Counted from the first letter of the stretch, positions 41,910-53,411 are shown. The stretch is 64,000 nt of DNA from Klebsiella ornithinolytica NBRC 105727 = ATCC 31898 (GCF_001598295.1 NZ_BCYR01000005.1:124001-188000); one strand, 5' to 3'. Notes: generated by a model not told the origin, from the sequence alone. Translations and numbers: made by a program.

Positions 41910-42541
41910 TGCTCACCGTAAACAATCTGACCCTGACGTTGCATCATCGTCCCCTGCTGCGGGAAATCGCCTTTTCCGTTTCTCCGGGAGAAGTCCTGAC
42001 GCTGATGGGGCCATCCGGCAGCGGCAAATCTACGCTGTTCGCCTGGATGATTGGCGCGCTGGAGGCCCCTTTTCACGCCAGCGGCGAACTGTGGCTCTAC
42101 AACGAACGCTGCGATGAACGCCCCACCGAGCGACGGCGGATTGGGATTTTATTTCAGGATGCGCTGCTGTTCGACCACTTCAGCGTCGGGCAAAACCTGC
42201 TGCTGGCGCTGCCGGCCGACATCCGCGGCGCGGCGCGCAAAATTCAGGTGCAGCAGGCGCTGGAACGGGCCGGGCTGGCCGGGTTCTATTCCCGCGATCC
42301 GGCGACACTCTCCGGCGGCCAGCGCGCCCGCGTCAGCCTGCTCCGCGCCCTGCTGGCGCGCCCGCTGGCACTGCTGCTGGATGAGCCGTTTAACCGCCTG
42401 GATGCCGAACTACGCGCCGGTTTTCGCCGTTGGGTATTTGATGAGCTGGCGCGCCTCGCCATTCCGGCGGTGCTGGTGACCCACGACAGTGGCGATATTC
42501 CCGACCGCGGCCGCTGTCTGAATATCCGCGACTGGCAATGA
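41909..42541 (+). CDS. ynjD: ABC transporter ATP-binding protein YnjD
   Basis: 210 residues. Walker A GPSGSGKST, signature TLSGGQRARVSLL, Walker B LALLLDEPF and H-loop VTHDS are present. GTG start at 41909 overlaps the ynjC stop (TAGTG) with GAGGA upstream; the open frame extends further upstream but that part is inside ynjC and was rejected. Confidence 0.93.
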   Translation: MLTVNNLTLTLHHRPLLREIAFSVSPGEVLTLMGPSGSGKSTLFAWMIGALEAPFHASGELWLYNERCDERPTERRRIGILFQDALLFDHFSVGQNLLLALPADIRGAARKIQVQQALERAGLAGFYSRDPATLSGGQRARVSLLRALLARPLALLLDEPFNRLDAELRAGFRRWVFDELARLAIPAVLVTHDSGDIPDRGRCLNIRDWQ

Positions 42542-42628
42542 AAACCCTGCTAACCTGCGTTATCGCAAAGAATTCCCCACGGAGGCAGCGGAAAATGTGC
42601 GCTCAATTTTCTCTTGTCGGGCATTTCG

Positions 42629-43936
42629 ATGAAACGTGTTTCTCAATTGACCGCACTCGCCCTGCTGATCGGGCTTGCTGCTTCCCCCTCCTTCGCCGCT
42701 GAAACCATGCCAACGCTGACGCTCTCCGCGCTCCAACAGCAGCACGGTATCGCGATTGATACACGCCTCAGCGCGTTCTACAACGGCTGGCCCCAACAGG
42801 CTAACGGCCCGCAGGGTCACGAACCGCAGGCGCTGAATCTCTCCGCCAGTTGGCTCAGCGCCATGAACGATGAACAGCTTAGCGCGTGGGCCCAACAGCA
42901 TCAGCTGCGGGCCGATACCCCCGTTGCGCTGTACGGCAGCGATACAGACAACGCGAAAGTCGCCGCACGCCTGCAGGCCGCCGGGTTTACCCATCTCAGT
43001 ACCCTTAGCGATGCGCTGAGTCACCCCGAACGTCTGCAAAAACTGCCGCACTTTGAGCAGCTGGTTTACCCGCAGTGGCTGCACGATCTCCAGCAGGGTA
43101 AAGCGGTGACCGCCGCTCCGGCCGGACAGTGGAAAGTGATTGAAGCCGCCTGGGGCGCGCCCAAATTCTATCTGCTGAATCATATTCCCGGCGCCGGATA
43201 TATCGACACCAACGAGGTCGAAAGCGAACCGCTGTGGAATAAGGTCTCCGATGCCCAGCTGAAAGCACTGCTGGCGAAACAGGGCATTCGTCATGACACC
43301 ACGGTGATTCTCTACGGTCGCGACGTCTACGCCGCCGCCCGCGTGGCGCAGATTCTGCTGTACGCCGGGGTGAAAGACGTGCGTCTGCTCGACGGCGGCT
43401 GGAAAAGCTGGTCCGATGCCGGTCTGCCGGTGGAACGCGGCATGCCGCCGGAACAAAAACCGGCGCCTGACTTCGGCGCGCCGATTCCCGGCCAGCCGCA
43501 GCTGATGCTGAATATGGAGCAGGCGCGCGCGCTGCTGCATCGTCAGGATGCGTCGCTGGTCAGTATCCGTTCCTGGCCGGAGTTTATCGGCACCACCAGC
43601 GGCTACAGCTATATCAAGCCAAAAGGCGAGATTGCCGGCGCCCGCTGGGGGCACGCCGGGAGCGACTCCACCCACATGGAAGACTTCCACAACCCGGACG
43701 GCACCATGCGCAGCGCGGAGGATATCACCGCCATGTGGCGACAGTGGAATATTCGTCCCGACCAGCAGGTCTCTTTCTACTGCGGCACCGGCTGGCGCGC
43801 CTCAGAGACCTTTATGTACGCCCGCGCCATGGGCTGGAAAAATATCTCGGTGTACGATGGCGGCTGGTACGAGTGGAGCAGCGACCCGAAAAACCCGGTG
43901 CAAACCGGCGTGCGCGGCCCGGATAACAGCCAGTAA
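42629..43936 (+). CDS. ynjE: Thiosulfate sulfurtransferase YnjE (three rhodanese domains)
   Basis: 435 residues, same as E. coli YnjE. Signal peptide at 1-23 (ending SPSFA), then three rhodanese-like domains; only the last has the catalytic cysteine loop FYCGTGWRASE. Periplasmic sulphur transfer; YnjE is linked to molybdopterin biosynthesis as a sulphur donor in vitro. Start at 42629 (MKRVSQLTAL). Confidence 0.95.
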   Translation: MKRVSQLTALALLIGLAASPSFAAETMPTLTLSALQQQHGIAIDTRLSAFYNGWPQQANGPQGHEPQALNLSASWLSAMNDEQLSAWAQQHQLRADTPVALYGSDTDNAKVAARLQAAGFTHLSTLSDALSHPERLQKLPHFEQLVYPQWLHDLQQGKAVTAAPAGQWKVIEAAWGAPKFYLLNHIPGAGYIDTNEVESEPLWNKVSDAQLKALLAKQGIRHDTTVILYGRDVYAAARVAQILLYAGVKDVRLLDGGWKSWSDAGLPVERGMPPEQKPAPDFGAPIPGQPQLMLNMEQARALLHRQDASLVSIRSWPEFIGTTSGYSYIKPKGEIAGARWGHAGSDSTHMEDFHNPDGTMRSAEDITAMWRQWNIRPDQQVSFYCGTGWRASETFMYARAMGWKNISVYDGGWYEWSSDPKNPVQTGVRGPDNSQ

Positions 43937-43941
43937 CCGCG

Positions 43942-44565
43942 TTATGCCTGGCGCTGAAGCTGCTTCAGCGCCAGGTAGCCACTGTAAATACGGGTGGCGG
44001 TGGTCAGCCAGCAGAGCGCGCCGAACAACCACGCCAGCCAGGCGAAATATGCGGGAAACAGGCAGCACAGCACGAACAGCAGGATGGTTTCACTCCCCTC
44101 CGTCAATCCTCCCAGGTAGTAAAACGACTTATGCGCATAGCCCGGGTTGGCTATCTGATGTTTTGCCGCCAGCGCGGCAAAGGCGAGAAAACTGCTGCCG
44201 GTTCCGATAAAAGAAAAAAGCAGCCAGCCCCCGGCCACGGCGTTTTGCGCCGGATCGGCGATAATAAACCCAAACGGTACCAGGGCATAAAACAGAAAGT
44301 CGAGGGAGATATCGAGAAATCCCCCCGCGTCGGTCAACCCGCGGCGACGCGCCAGCGCGCCATCTACGCCATCGAGAAGCCGGTTCACGACAATCGCCGC
44401 CAGCGCCGCCCCGTACCAACGAAGCCCCAGAAACGGCAGCGCCAGAACACCAATGGCGAAGCCCGTCAGGGTCACGCCGTCGGCAGAGACGCCGAGGCGC
44501 TCCAGCCGCGCGGCGCAAACATTGAGCAAGGGTTTCAGGCGAGGATGCAGATGACTATCGAGCAC
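43942..44565 (-). CDS. ynjF: CDP-alcohol phosphatidyltransferase-family protein YnjF
   Basis: 207 residues with the family motif DGVDGALARRRG...GGFLDISLD (aspartates at about residues 65-90) and five to six membrane segments. It should transfer a phosphatidyl group from CDP-diacylglycerol to an unknown alcohol. Convergent with ynjE; its last codons form a perfect 13-bp hairpin (43947-43959/43963-43975) that could also act after ynjE. Confidence 0.93.
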   Translation of the reverse strand: MLDSHLHPRLKPLLNVCAARLERLGVSADGVTLTGFAIGVLALPFLGLRWYGAALAAIVVNRLLDGVDGALARRRGLTDAGGFLDISLDFLFYALVPFGFIIADPAQNAVAGGWLLFSFIGTGSSFLAFAALAAKHQIANPGYAHKSFYYLGGLTEGSETILLFVLCCLFPAYFAWLAWLFGALCWLTTATRIYSGYLALKQLQRQA

Positions 44566-44654
44566 AGCATATCTCCGATGGGCTAAAGGTTGTCTGGCAA
44601 AGATAAAGGCGGTGATAATAGGCCATTATCCTGCCCGGAACGATGATTCAGATG

Positions 44655-45062
44655 CAAAAAACGCTTGATGTTGTAGCCGCCATTATTGAACAGGATGGCA
44701 AAATTCTGCTGGCGCAACGCCCGCCCCATGCCGATCAGCCCGGCCTATGGGAATTTGCCGGCGGCAAAGTGGAGCCCGGCGAGAGCCAGCCGCAGGCGCT
44801 TATCCGCGAGCTGCAGGAGGAGCTCGGCATCACGGCGGAGGTTGAGCGCTATATCGCCAGCCATCAACGGGAGGTCTCCGGCCGCCTGATTCACCTGCAC
44901 GCCTGGTGGGTGGCGCGCTTTAGCGGCCTTCCCGCCGCCCACTATCACCGTCAGCTGCGCTGGTGCACGCCGCAAGAGGCGCTCGCCTTCGACCTTGCTC
45001 CGGCAGATATTCCGCTACTGAACGCGTTTATTGCCCAACGCGCCGCCGATCTTCCCCGCTAA
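44655..45062 (+). CDS. nudG: Pyrimidine (deoxy)nucleoside triphosphate pyrophosphohydrolase NudG
   Basis: 135 residues as in E. coli. The Nudix box is GGKVEPGESQPQALIRELQE followed by ELGI. It hydrolyses CTP, dCTP and 5-hydroxy-dCTP. An ATG at 44643 would add four residues and has a slightly better GGAA upstream, so the start is uncertain. ynjH, next in E. coli, is absent. Confidence 0.94.
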   Translation, partial: QKTLDVVAAIIEQDGKILLAQRPPHADQPGLWEFAGGKVEPGESQPQALIRELQEELGITAEVERYIASHQREVSGRLIHLHAWWVARFSGLPAAHYHRQLRWCTPQEALAFDLAPADIPLLNAFIAQRAADLPR

Positions 45063-46675
<1,613 letters not shown>

Positions 46676-46743
46676 GACGTCGTGGTTCCCTGCCGTCGTC
46701 CCCTGACGTCCGGGGATGAGCGGCAACCCCGGAAGCCCGTCAT

Positions 46744-46774
46744 GCGGGTCACTGAAAGGTGACCCGCTTTTTTT
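46744..46774 (+). terminator. gdhA terminator
   Basis: GCGGGTCAC (46744-46752), loop TGAAAG, GTGACCCGC (46759-46767), followed by seven Ts. Confidence 0.93.
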
Positions 46775-46835
46775 GGTTTATCGCCGACCAGGGCGAGCCG
46801 GTAAACGGTGGCTGGCGTGAAAGGGGCTTCGCACT

Positions 46836-47538
46836 CTGGAACATATGTTCTGGGGAATATTCCGTTCACCATATTTCTGTTTCCTGCGCTGCAGGTGAAC
46901 GCCCCAGGGCCGGATTCGCCCGGCCCCGGGAACCCGGCATTGCGGCAGGAAAAATCGTCGCGACGCGATACCTTCGTCTCCGCCGTCTGGCTGTTCGGGG
47001 ACGCCCTGTAAGGCTTGCCTCCGCCAGCCGCCTGCGCCTCAGCGATTTTCAGCCGCGCCAGCCCCCTGCGGCATGTCCTGTTATTCCATGCTGACCATTC
47101 CGCCGCTGAAAAACCTTCAGCAAGGATATCGCAACGTGACGGCCACGGGAGGACAGCGCGGGGGTTAAGGCGCGTCAGGAACACGGGCGAAAACGCAGGG
47201 GCGCATCGAGGACTGGCCGCAGGACAAAAACGCCCGGAGCGTTTTTGAACGACGTCAGCGTTTGGCCCCGGCGGGTGAGTCCCATGGCTGGGACGAATAA
47301 GGCGGCCAGAGGGCAGGTCGAGACAGGGAGGTTGAGTCCCGCCCGGTCCGCCAGATGAAGCCGGAGTGGAGCATACCGCGCAACGGCCGTTTTCAGCGCA
47401 ATGCCGGGGGGCATCGGAGGCGAGCGAAACGCCCCCCATGCCGTTACCCCGCAGCGGGTATGAGAAAAGTGTCGAATTTATCGTGAACGGAACATGCCAC
47501 AAAAGTGAACGGAATACTCCCCAGAACACATACTCCAG
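46836..47538. repeat. Gene-free element with inverted 34-bp ends
   Basis: Left end 46836-46869 and right end 47505-47538 are inverted copies matching at 30 of 34 bases (core TTCTGGGG-TATTCCGTTCAC). The similarity extends outwards with gaps (GCTGG...GAAAGGGG). Inside are about 635 GC-rich bases with no gene I believe, and a further ACATGCC-type copy of the CCGTTCAC motif lies at about 47482-47496. It resembles a decayed mobile or satellite-type element. No transposase and no obvious target duplication are visible. It replaces ynjI of E. coli. Confidence 0.5.
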
Positions 47539-47650
47539 AATATGCTCCCCCCCTTTCGCGCAAACCAGCGTAAAACGACATCCCTGGCTTAATAGCGAAC
47601 GACGGGACAGAAACTCCTGCAGATATATTGAAAACCTGACAGCGCCGCAT

Positions 47651-47685
47651 AAGAATCGGTCATCTCCGTGAGATGACCGATTCTT
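47651..47685. repeat. Perfect 16-bp hairpin
   Basis: AAGAATCGGTCATCTC (47651-47666), loop CGT, GAGATGACCGATTCTT (47670-47685). It is perfect and unusually long but has no T-tract on either strand. It lies between the inverted-repeat element and a plus-strand terminator. Confidence 0.7.
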
Positions 47686-47700
47686 ACACCTCTGCCGGAT

Positions 47701-47750
47701 CGGTCTGCCGACCCTTAAACGATCGGCATTACGGAAGACCGGTTTTTTTT
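47701..47750 (+). terminator. Plus-strand terminator with no gene upstream
   Basis: CGGTCT (47701-47706) pairs with AGACCG (47736-47741), with inner CCGA/TCGG pairing, followed by eight Ts ending at the topB stop codon. No plus-strand gene precedes it, so it could end a small RNA containing the 16-bp hairpin just upstream, or be a relic. Confidence 0.5.
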
Positions 47751-49701
47751 ATGGATTTTCCGCGGCGGAGTCCGCAGCGGGCTTCTTGTCTTTCGTTTTA
47801 GCTTTGGTTTTACCTTTGCTGAAACTCTTTTTAGCGCCTCCCGGCGCGACAATGCCGCGGAACTGACGCACCGGCGTACTCCTGGCCTGCTCAATCAGCT
47901 GATAAAGCGTGGCGACCAGCGGCTGCATAAAGTCCTGATAACGGCACTGCTTCTCGCTAATTTGCGTCAGTACCGACTCCCAGTGAGCGGTCATATCCGG
48001 CCGGGCAGCCATCTCCGGCAGGGAGTGAATCAGCGCACGTCCGGCATCGGTGGAGTGAATATAGCGCCCCTTTTTAACTAAAAAGCCCCGCTTAAACAGC
48101 AGTTCAATGATCCCGGCGCGGGTCGCCTCCGTACCCAGACCGTCGGTCGCACGCAGAATTTTTTTCAGTTCTTTATCCTGCACAAAACGAGCAATCCCGG
48201 TCATCGCCGACAGCAGCGTTGCATCGGTAAAATAGCGCGGCGGCTGAGTTTGCCGCTCCACCACTTCGCCCTTTTCACACAACAGCTCGTCGTCTTTGGC
48301 CACCACCGGCAGCGGGGTACCGTCGTTCTCTTCATCCCGCTCTTTGTTACCCAGCAGCGCGCGCCAGCCGGCTTCGGCGAGGAAACGCGCTTTGGCGACA
48401 AATTTGCCATTGGCAATATCAAGATCGATCTGACACTTGCGGAAGACCGCATCCGGGCAGAACTGCATCAGATACTGGCGGGCAATCAGGCCATACACCT
48501 TCTCTTCGTTATCGGACAGTTTCACCTGGCTGCTGCGGGCGGTCGGGATGATCGCATGGTGCGCATCCACTTTTTTATCGTCCCAGCAGCGGTTGCGGAT
48601 TTCCGGATCAACCGCCGGCTGCGGCAGCAGATCCGCCGCATGAACCGCGATGGCATTAAGAACCGCATGCCGACCGGCAAAATGCTCCTCCGGCAGATAG
48701 CGGCTGTCCGAACGCGGATAGGTAATCAGTTTGTGGGTTTCATACAGTTTCTGGCAGATATCCAGCACGTTTTGCGCGCTAAAACCAAAGCGCTTCGCCG
48801 CCTCAATCTGCAGCGTCGAAAGCGAAAACGGCAGCGGCGCCGGCTCAGAATCCCGCTTATCGTTGTAGGCGGTCACCCGCGCCGGCTGACCCTCAATGCG
48901 CGCCACCACGTGTTCGGCCAGCGGACGATGCAGCAGACGCCCCTCTTCATCCTGATACGGTTCGCAGGCATCGCTCGGCACCCAGGTGGCAACGAAACGC
49001 TCATCCTTCGGCGTCACGATATGCGCCTTGACGTCAAAGAAATCTTTGGCGACGAAATTCTCAATCTCTTCATCACGCCGCACGACCAGCCCCAGCACCG
49101 GCGTCTGCACCCGCCCGACCGACAGCACCCCCTGGTAGCCGGCATTGCGGCCGAGCAGCGTATAGGCGCGGGTCATGTTAATCCCGTACAGCCAGTCGGC
49201 GCGGGCGCGGGCCAGGGCCGAAACGCACAGCGGAATAAACTCGCTGTTGGCGCGCAGACGAGCAATCGCCCGCTCCACCGCCTGCGGGTTGAGATCGTTA
49301 ATCAGGCAGCGCTGAACCTGCTGGCGCTTTTCTGGCGCCAGCTGCAGATAGTCGAGAACTTCGTCTACCAGCAGCTGCCCCTCTCTGTCCGGGTCACCGG
49401 CGTGAATCACCTCCTGCGCATCGCCCAGCAGACGCTTGATGACGTTGAGCTGTTTGGTGACCGACGGTTTGGGCTGCAGCTGCCACTTCTCCGGCACAAT
49501 AGGCAGGTCGAGCAGATTCCAGCGCGCATAGCGCCCGTCATAGACGTCCGGCTGAGCCTGCTCGAGCAGATGGCCGATACACCAGGTGACCACCTGCCCG
49601 TTACCGCACTCAATGTAGCCATCACCTTTGCGATGCGGTTTGGGGAGCACGTCGGCGATTGCGCGACCGAGACTGGGTTTTTCCGCAATAAACAACCGCA
49701 T
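47749..49701 (-). CDS. topB: DNA topoisomerase III
   Basis: 650 residues, type IA topoisomerase decatenating replication intermediates. TOPRIM domain at the N-terminus ([30 protein letters not shown]); active tyrosine in [17 protein letters not shown]. The C-terminus is a basic lysine-rich tail (about residues 620-650), like E. coli TopB. It is followed upstream by selD with a 4-bp gap. Confidence 0.97.
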   Translation of the reverse strand: MRLFIAEKPSLGRAIADVLPKPHRKGDGYIECGNGQVVTWCIGHLLEQAQPDVYDGRYARWNLLDLPIVPEKWQLQPKPSVTKQLNVIKRLLGDAQEVIHAGDPDREGQLLVDEVLDYLQLAPEKRQQVQRCLINDLNPQAVERAIARLRANSEFIPLCVSALARARADWLYGINMTRAYTLLGRNAGYQGVLSVGRVQTPVLGLVVRRDEEIENFVAKDFFDVKAHIVTPKDERFVATWVPSDACEPYQDEEGRLLHRPLAEHVVARIEGQPARVTAYNDKRDSEPAPLPFSLSTLQIEAAKRFGFSAQNVLDICQKLYETHKLITYPRSDSRYLPEEHFAGRHAVLNAIAVHAADLLPQPAVDPEIRNRCWDDKKVDAHHAIIPTARSSQVKLSDNEEKVYGLIARQYLMQFCPDAVFRKCQIDLDIANGKFVAKARFLAEAGWRALLGNKERDEENDGTPLPVVAKDDELLCEKGEVVERQTQPPRYFTDATLLSAMTGIARFVQDKELKKILRATDGLGTEATRAGIIELLFKRGFLVKKGRYIHSTDAGRALIHSLPEMAARPDMTAHWESVLTQISEKQCRYQDFMQPLVATLYQLIEQARSTPVRQFRGIVAPGGAKKSFSKGKTKAKTKDKKPAADSAAENP

Positions 49702-49705
49702 GTAA

Positions 49706-50749
49706 TCAACGGATCTCGATCATGGGACGTCCGCCGCGTGCGGTCACCAGCTCGCCGATGGCGGCAAGCTTAATGCCGAACTCTTCGGCTGCGGCGCGCA
49801 CTTCGGCTTCCGCTTCCGGCGTCACCGCCAGCAGCAGACCGCCGGAGGTTTGCGGGTCACACAGCAGATCGCGCCACGCCGCCGGCATGTCGCCCATCAG
49901 ATGGCCGTAGCTGGCAAAGTTGCGCCCGGTGCCACCGGGAACGGCGCCCGCGGCAATGTACTCTTCAACGCCCGGCAGTTTCGGGATATCCGCGTAATTG
50001 AGTAGCGCCTGAACACCCGCCCCGCGACACACTTCGCTCAGATGGCCCAGCAGGCCGAAGCCGGTGACGTCGGTCATCGCTTTTACGCCGCCGATGGTGG
50101 CAAAGGCCGCGCCGGCGAGGTTCATCTGGCACATGGTTTCCGTCGCCAGCCCCTGGTGCTCCGGTTTGAGCAGCGATTTTTTCTCTGCGGTGGTCAGCAC
50201 GCCAATGCCTAACGGCTTGGTGAGATAGAGTTTGCAGCCCGCCTCGGCGGTGCTGTTTTTCTTGATCCGCTCGGTCGGCACCACGCCGGTGACCGCCAGA
50301 CCGAAAATCGGCTCCGGCGCGTCAATCGAGTGGCCACCGGCCAGGGAGATGCCCGCCTGCTGGCAGGCAAAACGCCCGCCTTCCACAACTTCGCGGGCAA
50401 TTTCCGGCGCCAGGGTATTAATCGGCCAGCCAAGAATGGCAATCGCCATAATCGGTTTTCCGCCCATCGCGAAAATGTCGCTGATGGCGTTGGTGGCGGC
50501 GATACGGCCAAAGTCGAACGGACTGTCGACTATCGGCATAAAAAAGTCGGTGGTGCTGATGATGGACGTCCCGTTGCCAAGGTCGTAAACCGCCGCATCA
50601 TCACTGGTCTCATTCCCCACCAGCAGGTTCGGGTCGATAAACTTCGCCCGATCGCTCTTCAGAATGGTTTCCAGTACTTTAGGGGAAATTTTACAACCAC
50701 AACCGGCTCCGTGGCTGTATTGCGTTAAACGAATAGTTTGCTCGCTCAT
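49706..50749 (-). CDS. selD: Selenophosphate synthetase
   Basis: 347 residues as in E. coli. The active-site Cys17 and Lys20 lie in [15 protein letters not shown] (cysteine form, not selenocysteine). It makes selenophosphate for selenocysteine and selenouridine. Two in-frame ATGs occur; AGGAG sits immediately before the upstream one (zero spacing) and six bases before that at 50749, which decides the start. Confidence 0.97.
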   Translation of the reverse strand: MSEQTIRLTQYSHGAGCGCKISPKVLETILKSDRAKFIDPNLLVGNETSDDAAVYDLGNGTSIISTTDFFMPIVDSPFDFGRIAATNAISDIFAMGGKPIMAIAILGWPINTLAPEIAREVVEGGRFACQQAGISLAGGHSIDAPEPIFGLAVTGVVPTERIKKNSTAEAGCKLYLTKPLGIGVLTTAEKKSLLKPEHQGLATETMCQMNLAGAAFATIGGVKAMTDVTGFGLLGHLSEVCRGAGVQALLNYADIPKLPGVEEYIAAGAVPGGTGRNFASYGHLMGDMPAAWRDLLCDPQTSGGLLLAVTPEAEAEVRAAAEEFGIKLAAIGELVTARGGRPMIEIR

Positions 50750-51050
50750 GGACATCTCCTGTCATTGCAATCCCGCTATGGTAGCGCTCAAACGCCAAGG
50801 TGGTAAGTATGACAGTCCGAAATCGCGAATGGTTGCTCATTAAGCAGACAAATAGACGATTTTGCGATGGACAAGCCGCATTACCTCGCCATCTTCACTT
50901 TTGCTGAAAGTCCGGCATGGCTAAAGATAGACAAAATGCGGAGCGGCGGGTCGATAAAATCAGCGCCGGCCACCGTCAGATTCTTCGCCCGGGATCCTGC
51001 CCCGCTCTCACACTCAACGGGCCCGCCTGCCAGCAAGCGGCAGCGAGCCG

Positions 51051-51800
51051 CTATGGCGCTTTTCGACGTAGCTCAAGCGTAAAATCATAGTAATCATTCA
51101 GGCACCAGGTCCGGGTGTATTCCACGGGCCTGTCATCGGAGGTGAAGCCGATCCGGGTCACCAGCAGAAGCGGCTCATCTTGTTTGATGTTCAGATAGTA
51201 AGCCAGCTGACTGTCCGTTGATACGGCCCGGAAATGCTGAGTTGCCCGCAGCACCGGTGAGCCTTTTGTCTCCAGGTGCAGATATAACGATTCATCCATT
51301 TCGCTGATTTTATCCAGCAGATGCGCAGGCAAAACCGCCGTCTGCAGGGAAACGGCGATACCGTTAATTTTCCTCAGCCGGGTCAGCTCGACAATTTCAC
51401 TTTGACCGTCTGTCAGTTGCAGAGCGCGGCGCTCCTCCTGGGTCGCTAACCGCCGCAGATATCCCACCAGCTCGCTTTGCGCTGTGCCTCCGCTCGCTGC
51501 CGCCATTTCACTAAAACTTTCCAGCGACGGCAGGGACTGGCGCACCTGCGGAGCCACGAAGGTACCGGACCCCTGATTCCGAATCAGAACCCCTTCCTCC
51601 AGCAACTGCTGTAATGCTTTTCGGGCTGTGCCTCGCGCAATTTTCAGCATCTCTACCAGCGCCCGTTCTGACGGCAGAACATCGCCTGGACGCAGCCGGC
51701 CTTCAGCAACGGCTGACTTAATGGCGTTAACCAGCTGCATATACAGCGGCAACGCGCTGGATTCATCGAGATAAAACCCGGGATGCGAAGTTGTGTTCAT
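51051..51800 (-). CDS. GntR/HutC-family transcriptional regulator
   Basis: 249 residues: N-terminal winged helix (about 15-80, LPSERALVEMLKIARGTARK and EEGVLIRNQGSGTFVA) and a C-terminal UTRA effector domain. The start at 51800 gives MNTTSHPGFY with GAGAGA upstream. It is divergent from the TIM-barrel gene at 52139, its probable target. The pair is inserted between selD and ydjA relative to E. coli. Confidence 0.88.
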   Translation of the reverse strand: MNTTSHPGFYLDESSALPLYMQLVNAIKSAVAEGRLRPGDVLPSERALVEMLKIARGTARKALQQLLEEGVLIRNQGSGTFVAPQVRQSLPSLESFSEMAAASGGTAQSELVGYLRRLATQEERRALQLTDGQSEIVELTRLRKINGIAVSLQTAVLPAHLLDKISEMDESLYLHLETKGSPVLRATQHFRAVSTDSQLAYYLNIKQDEPLLLVTRIGFTSDDRPVEYTRTWCLNDYYDFTLELRRKAP

Positions 51801-52138
51801 CGTCTCTCTGCGCAAGTGGTGACTGGTCCAGCTCCTGTGAACCAATTCTTAACCAATAATCGATCGTTGTCATCCCCAAATCAGACGCAGAGAAAAGCCT
51901 CTCAGATCACAAAATGGCCATTTTGTCGTAGTCAGGATCTCTTTTTATTCAGTATGGTTCACTAATGGTACACAAGTGGTTTAGTTTTAATTAAACCAAA
52001 GATGGCCGATGACGACTGAGGTGAATTTATGCAGGGAATTTTTTTCGCCAGCATCCAGCGACGGGTCGAGGCGCGGATAGTGCCTGCCCAGGCCGCAGGT
52101 AAAATCAGAGTACGAATTCAGCAACGAGGCATATCCCG
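51801..52138. promoter_or_regulatory. Divergent control region of the GntR/TIM-barrel pair
   Basis: 338 bp without a gene. The motif TGGTTCAC occurs as GTGAACCA near 51837-51844 and as TGGTTCAC near 51955-51962, followed by TGGTACAC (51967-51974): repeated half-sites that may be operators for the GntR protein. Confidence 0.4.
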
Positions 52139-53068
52139 ATGAAAACTAAACGCTTGCTGGACTGCTGTGCCTCCGATTTTGTATCGATGAATAAAGAGCA
52201 GCTGCTGTATGCCATTCGCGCCAGCGAAGGTCGGGTAATGGTCAGCGAATCTATCGCCATCACTCAGCCATTGCTGAACAATGTCACCAATGCCGAGCTT
52301 GCCGCATCGCAGGGTGCGGATATCTTGCTGATTAATATGTTTGACAGTGAAAACCCGCATATTGAGGGGTTGCCTGCCGATATCGCACCGGACAAAACGT
52401 TGCATGAACTGCAGCGCCTGACCGGGCGTATTATTGGTGTCAATCTGGAGGCGGTAGATCCGGAATTTGCGGTTGCCCATGACGATATCTGGAAAATGAG
52501 ACCGGGGCGCTCGGCAACGGCTGACAATGCCCGTAAGCTGGTCGCGATGGGAGCGAAAATTCTGGTGTTAACGGGCAACCCGGCTAACGGGGTCAGCAAC
52601 CGGGCGCTGGGGATAGCGGCCGAAGAGATTCGCCAGGCGGTGGGCGACAGCGCGGTGATTATCACCGGGAAAATGCACGGTGCGGGAGTGGTGCGCGAAA
52701 GCGGCAGCAGCATTATCAGCGAGCAGGATGTTATCTGGTTCGCCGCCCAGGGGGCGGATATTGTGTTGCTCCCGGCCCCAGGCACGATACCGGGAATGAG
52801 TCAGCAACGTGTGGCATCGCTTATCGATACTGCGCATGCGCATGGCGTGCTGGCGATGACGGCGATTGGGACCTCCCAGGAAGGCGCTGATGTCGGCACC
52901 CTTCGTCAGATAGCGTTGATGAGTAAAATGGCGGGCGCCGACCTGCACCATATTGGCGATACGGGTTATATGGGGATGGCATTACCGGAGAATATTCTGG
53001 CCTACAGTATTGCTATTCGCGGGGTCAGGCATACCTACACCCGCATCGCGCGTTCGGTTTATCGGTAA
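52139..53068 (+). CDS. TIM-barrel protein of unknown function (DUF7916-like)
   Basis: 309 residues. Alternating beta/alpha blocks ending in glycine-rich loops (ELAASQGADILLINMFD, VLTGNPANGVSN, VIITGKMHGAGVV, ADIVLLPAPGTIPGM, HHIGDTGYMGMA) indicate a TIM barrel. Such proteins are often annotated as phosphonomutase-like or HAD-like and accompany sugar PTS genes, but no PTS gene is here. GAGG lies nine bases upstream. The divergent GntR protein probably regulates it. Substrate unknown. Confidence 0.7.
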   Translation: MKTKRLLDCCASDFVSMNKEQLLYAIRASEGRVMVSESIAITQPLLNNVTNAELAASQGADILLINMFDSENPHIEGLPADIAPDKTLHELQRLTGRIIGVNLEAVDPEFAVAHDDIWKMRPGRSATADNARKLVAMGAKILVLTGNPANGVSNRALGIAAEEIRQAVGDSAVIITGKMHGAGVVRESGSSIISEQDVIWFAAQGADIVLLPAPGTIPGMSQQRVASLIDTAHAHGVLAMTAIGTSQEGADVGTLRQIALMSKMAGADLHHIGDTGYMGMALPENILAYSIAIRGVRHTYTRIARSVYR

Positions 53069-53135
53069 ACAGGTATCATCGGTACCTGAGTCGTCTCTCA
53101 TCCGGCACAGAAAAACGCGCCGAATGAGAGAGTGT

Positions 53136-53330
53136 AGAGCCTGTCCCGGCAGGCGTTATAGCACAGGCAGTTTGCACAGGGACCGCGGTGAAACCACGGC
53201 GTACAGGTCGTTCGTGAGTCTTCGCTGCGCTCCCCCTTCGGGCGGCCCTGAAAGGCGTTCAAAGATACATCGTTGTGAGCACGCCCCGGGTCAAAATGAC
53301 CAGCAAAATCGTCCTGTTGAGACAGGCTCT
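53136..53330. repeat. MITE-like element, 195 bp
   Basis: Left end AGAGCCTGTCCCGGCAGG (53136-53153) and the inverted right end (53313-53330, reading AGAGCCTGTCTCAACAGG on the minus strand) match at 15 of 18 bases. The interior has no ORF. The size and inverted ends fit a non-autonomous transposon relic. It fills the gap between the TIM-barrel gene and the phosphatase gene. Confidence 0.55.
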
Positions 53331-53411
53331 TGATTTCAGCAAAACAATGGTTCGTTAACTTTGCGTCAGTTTCGCGCCATTGTTCCTCTCCACCACAATA
53401 AGGATATCCTG

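Noticed and set aside
46808..47011. Small plus-strand ORF starting in the left inverted repeat
   Set aside because: Similar peptides (VLGNIPFT and VLGSIPFT) arise from both inverted ends because the DNA is repeated; this does not show a protein-coding gene, and no family was recognised.
48250..49773. 507-codon plus-strand ORF opposite topB
   Set aside because: topB is unmistakable on the other strand; the long antisense frame follows from its codon bias and resembles no protein.
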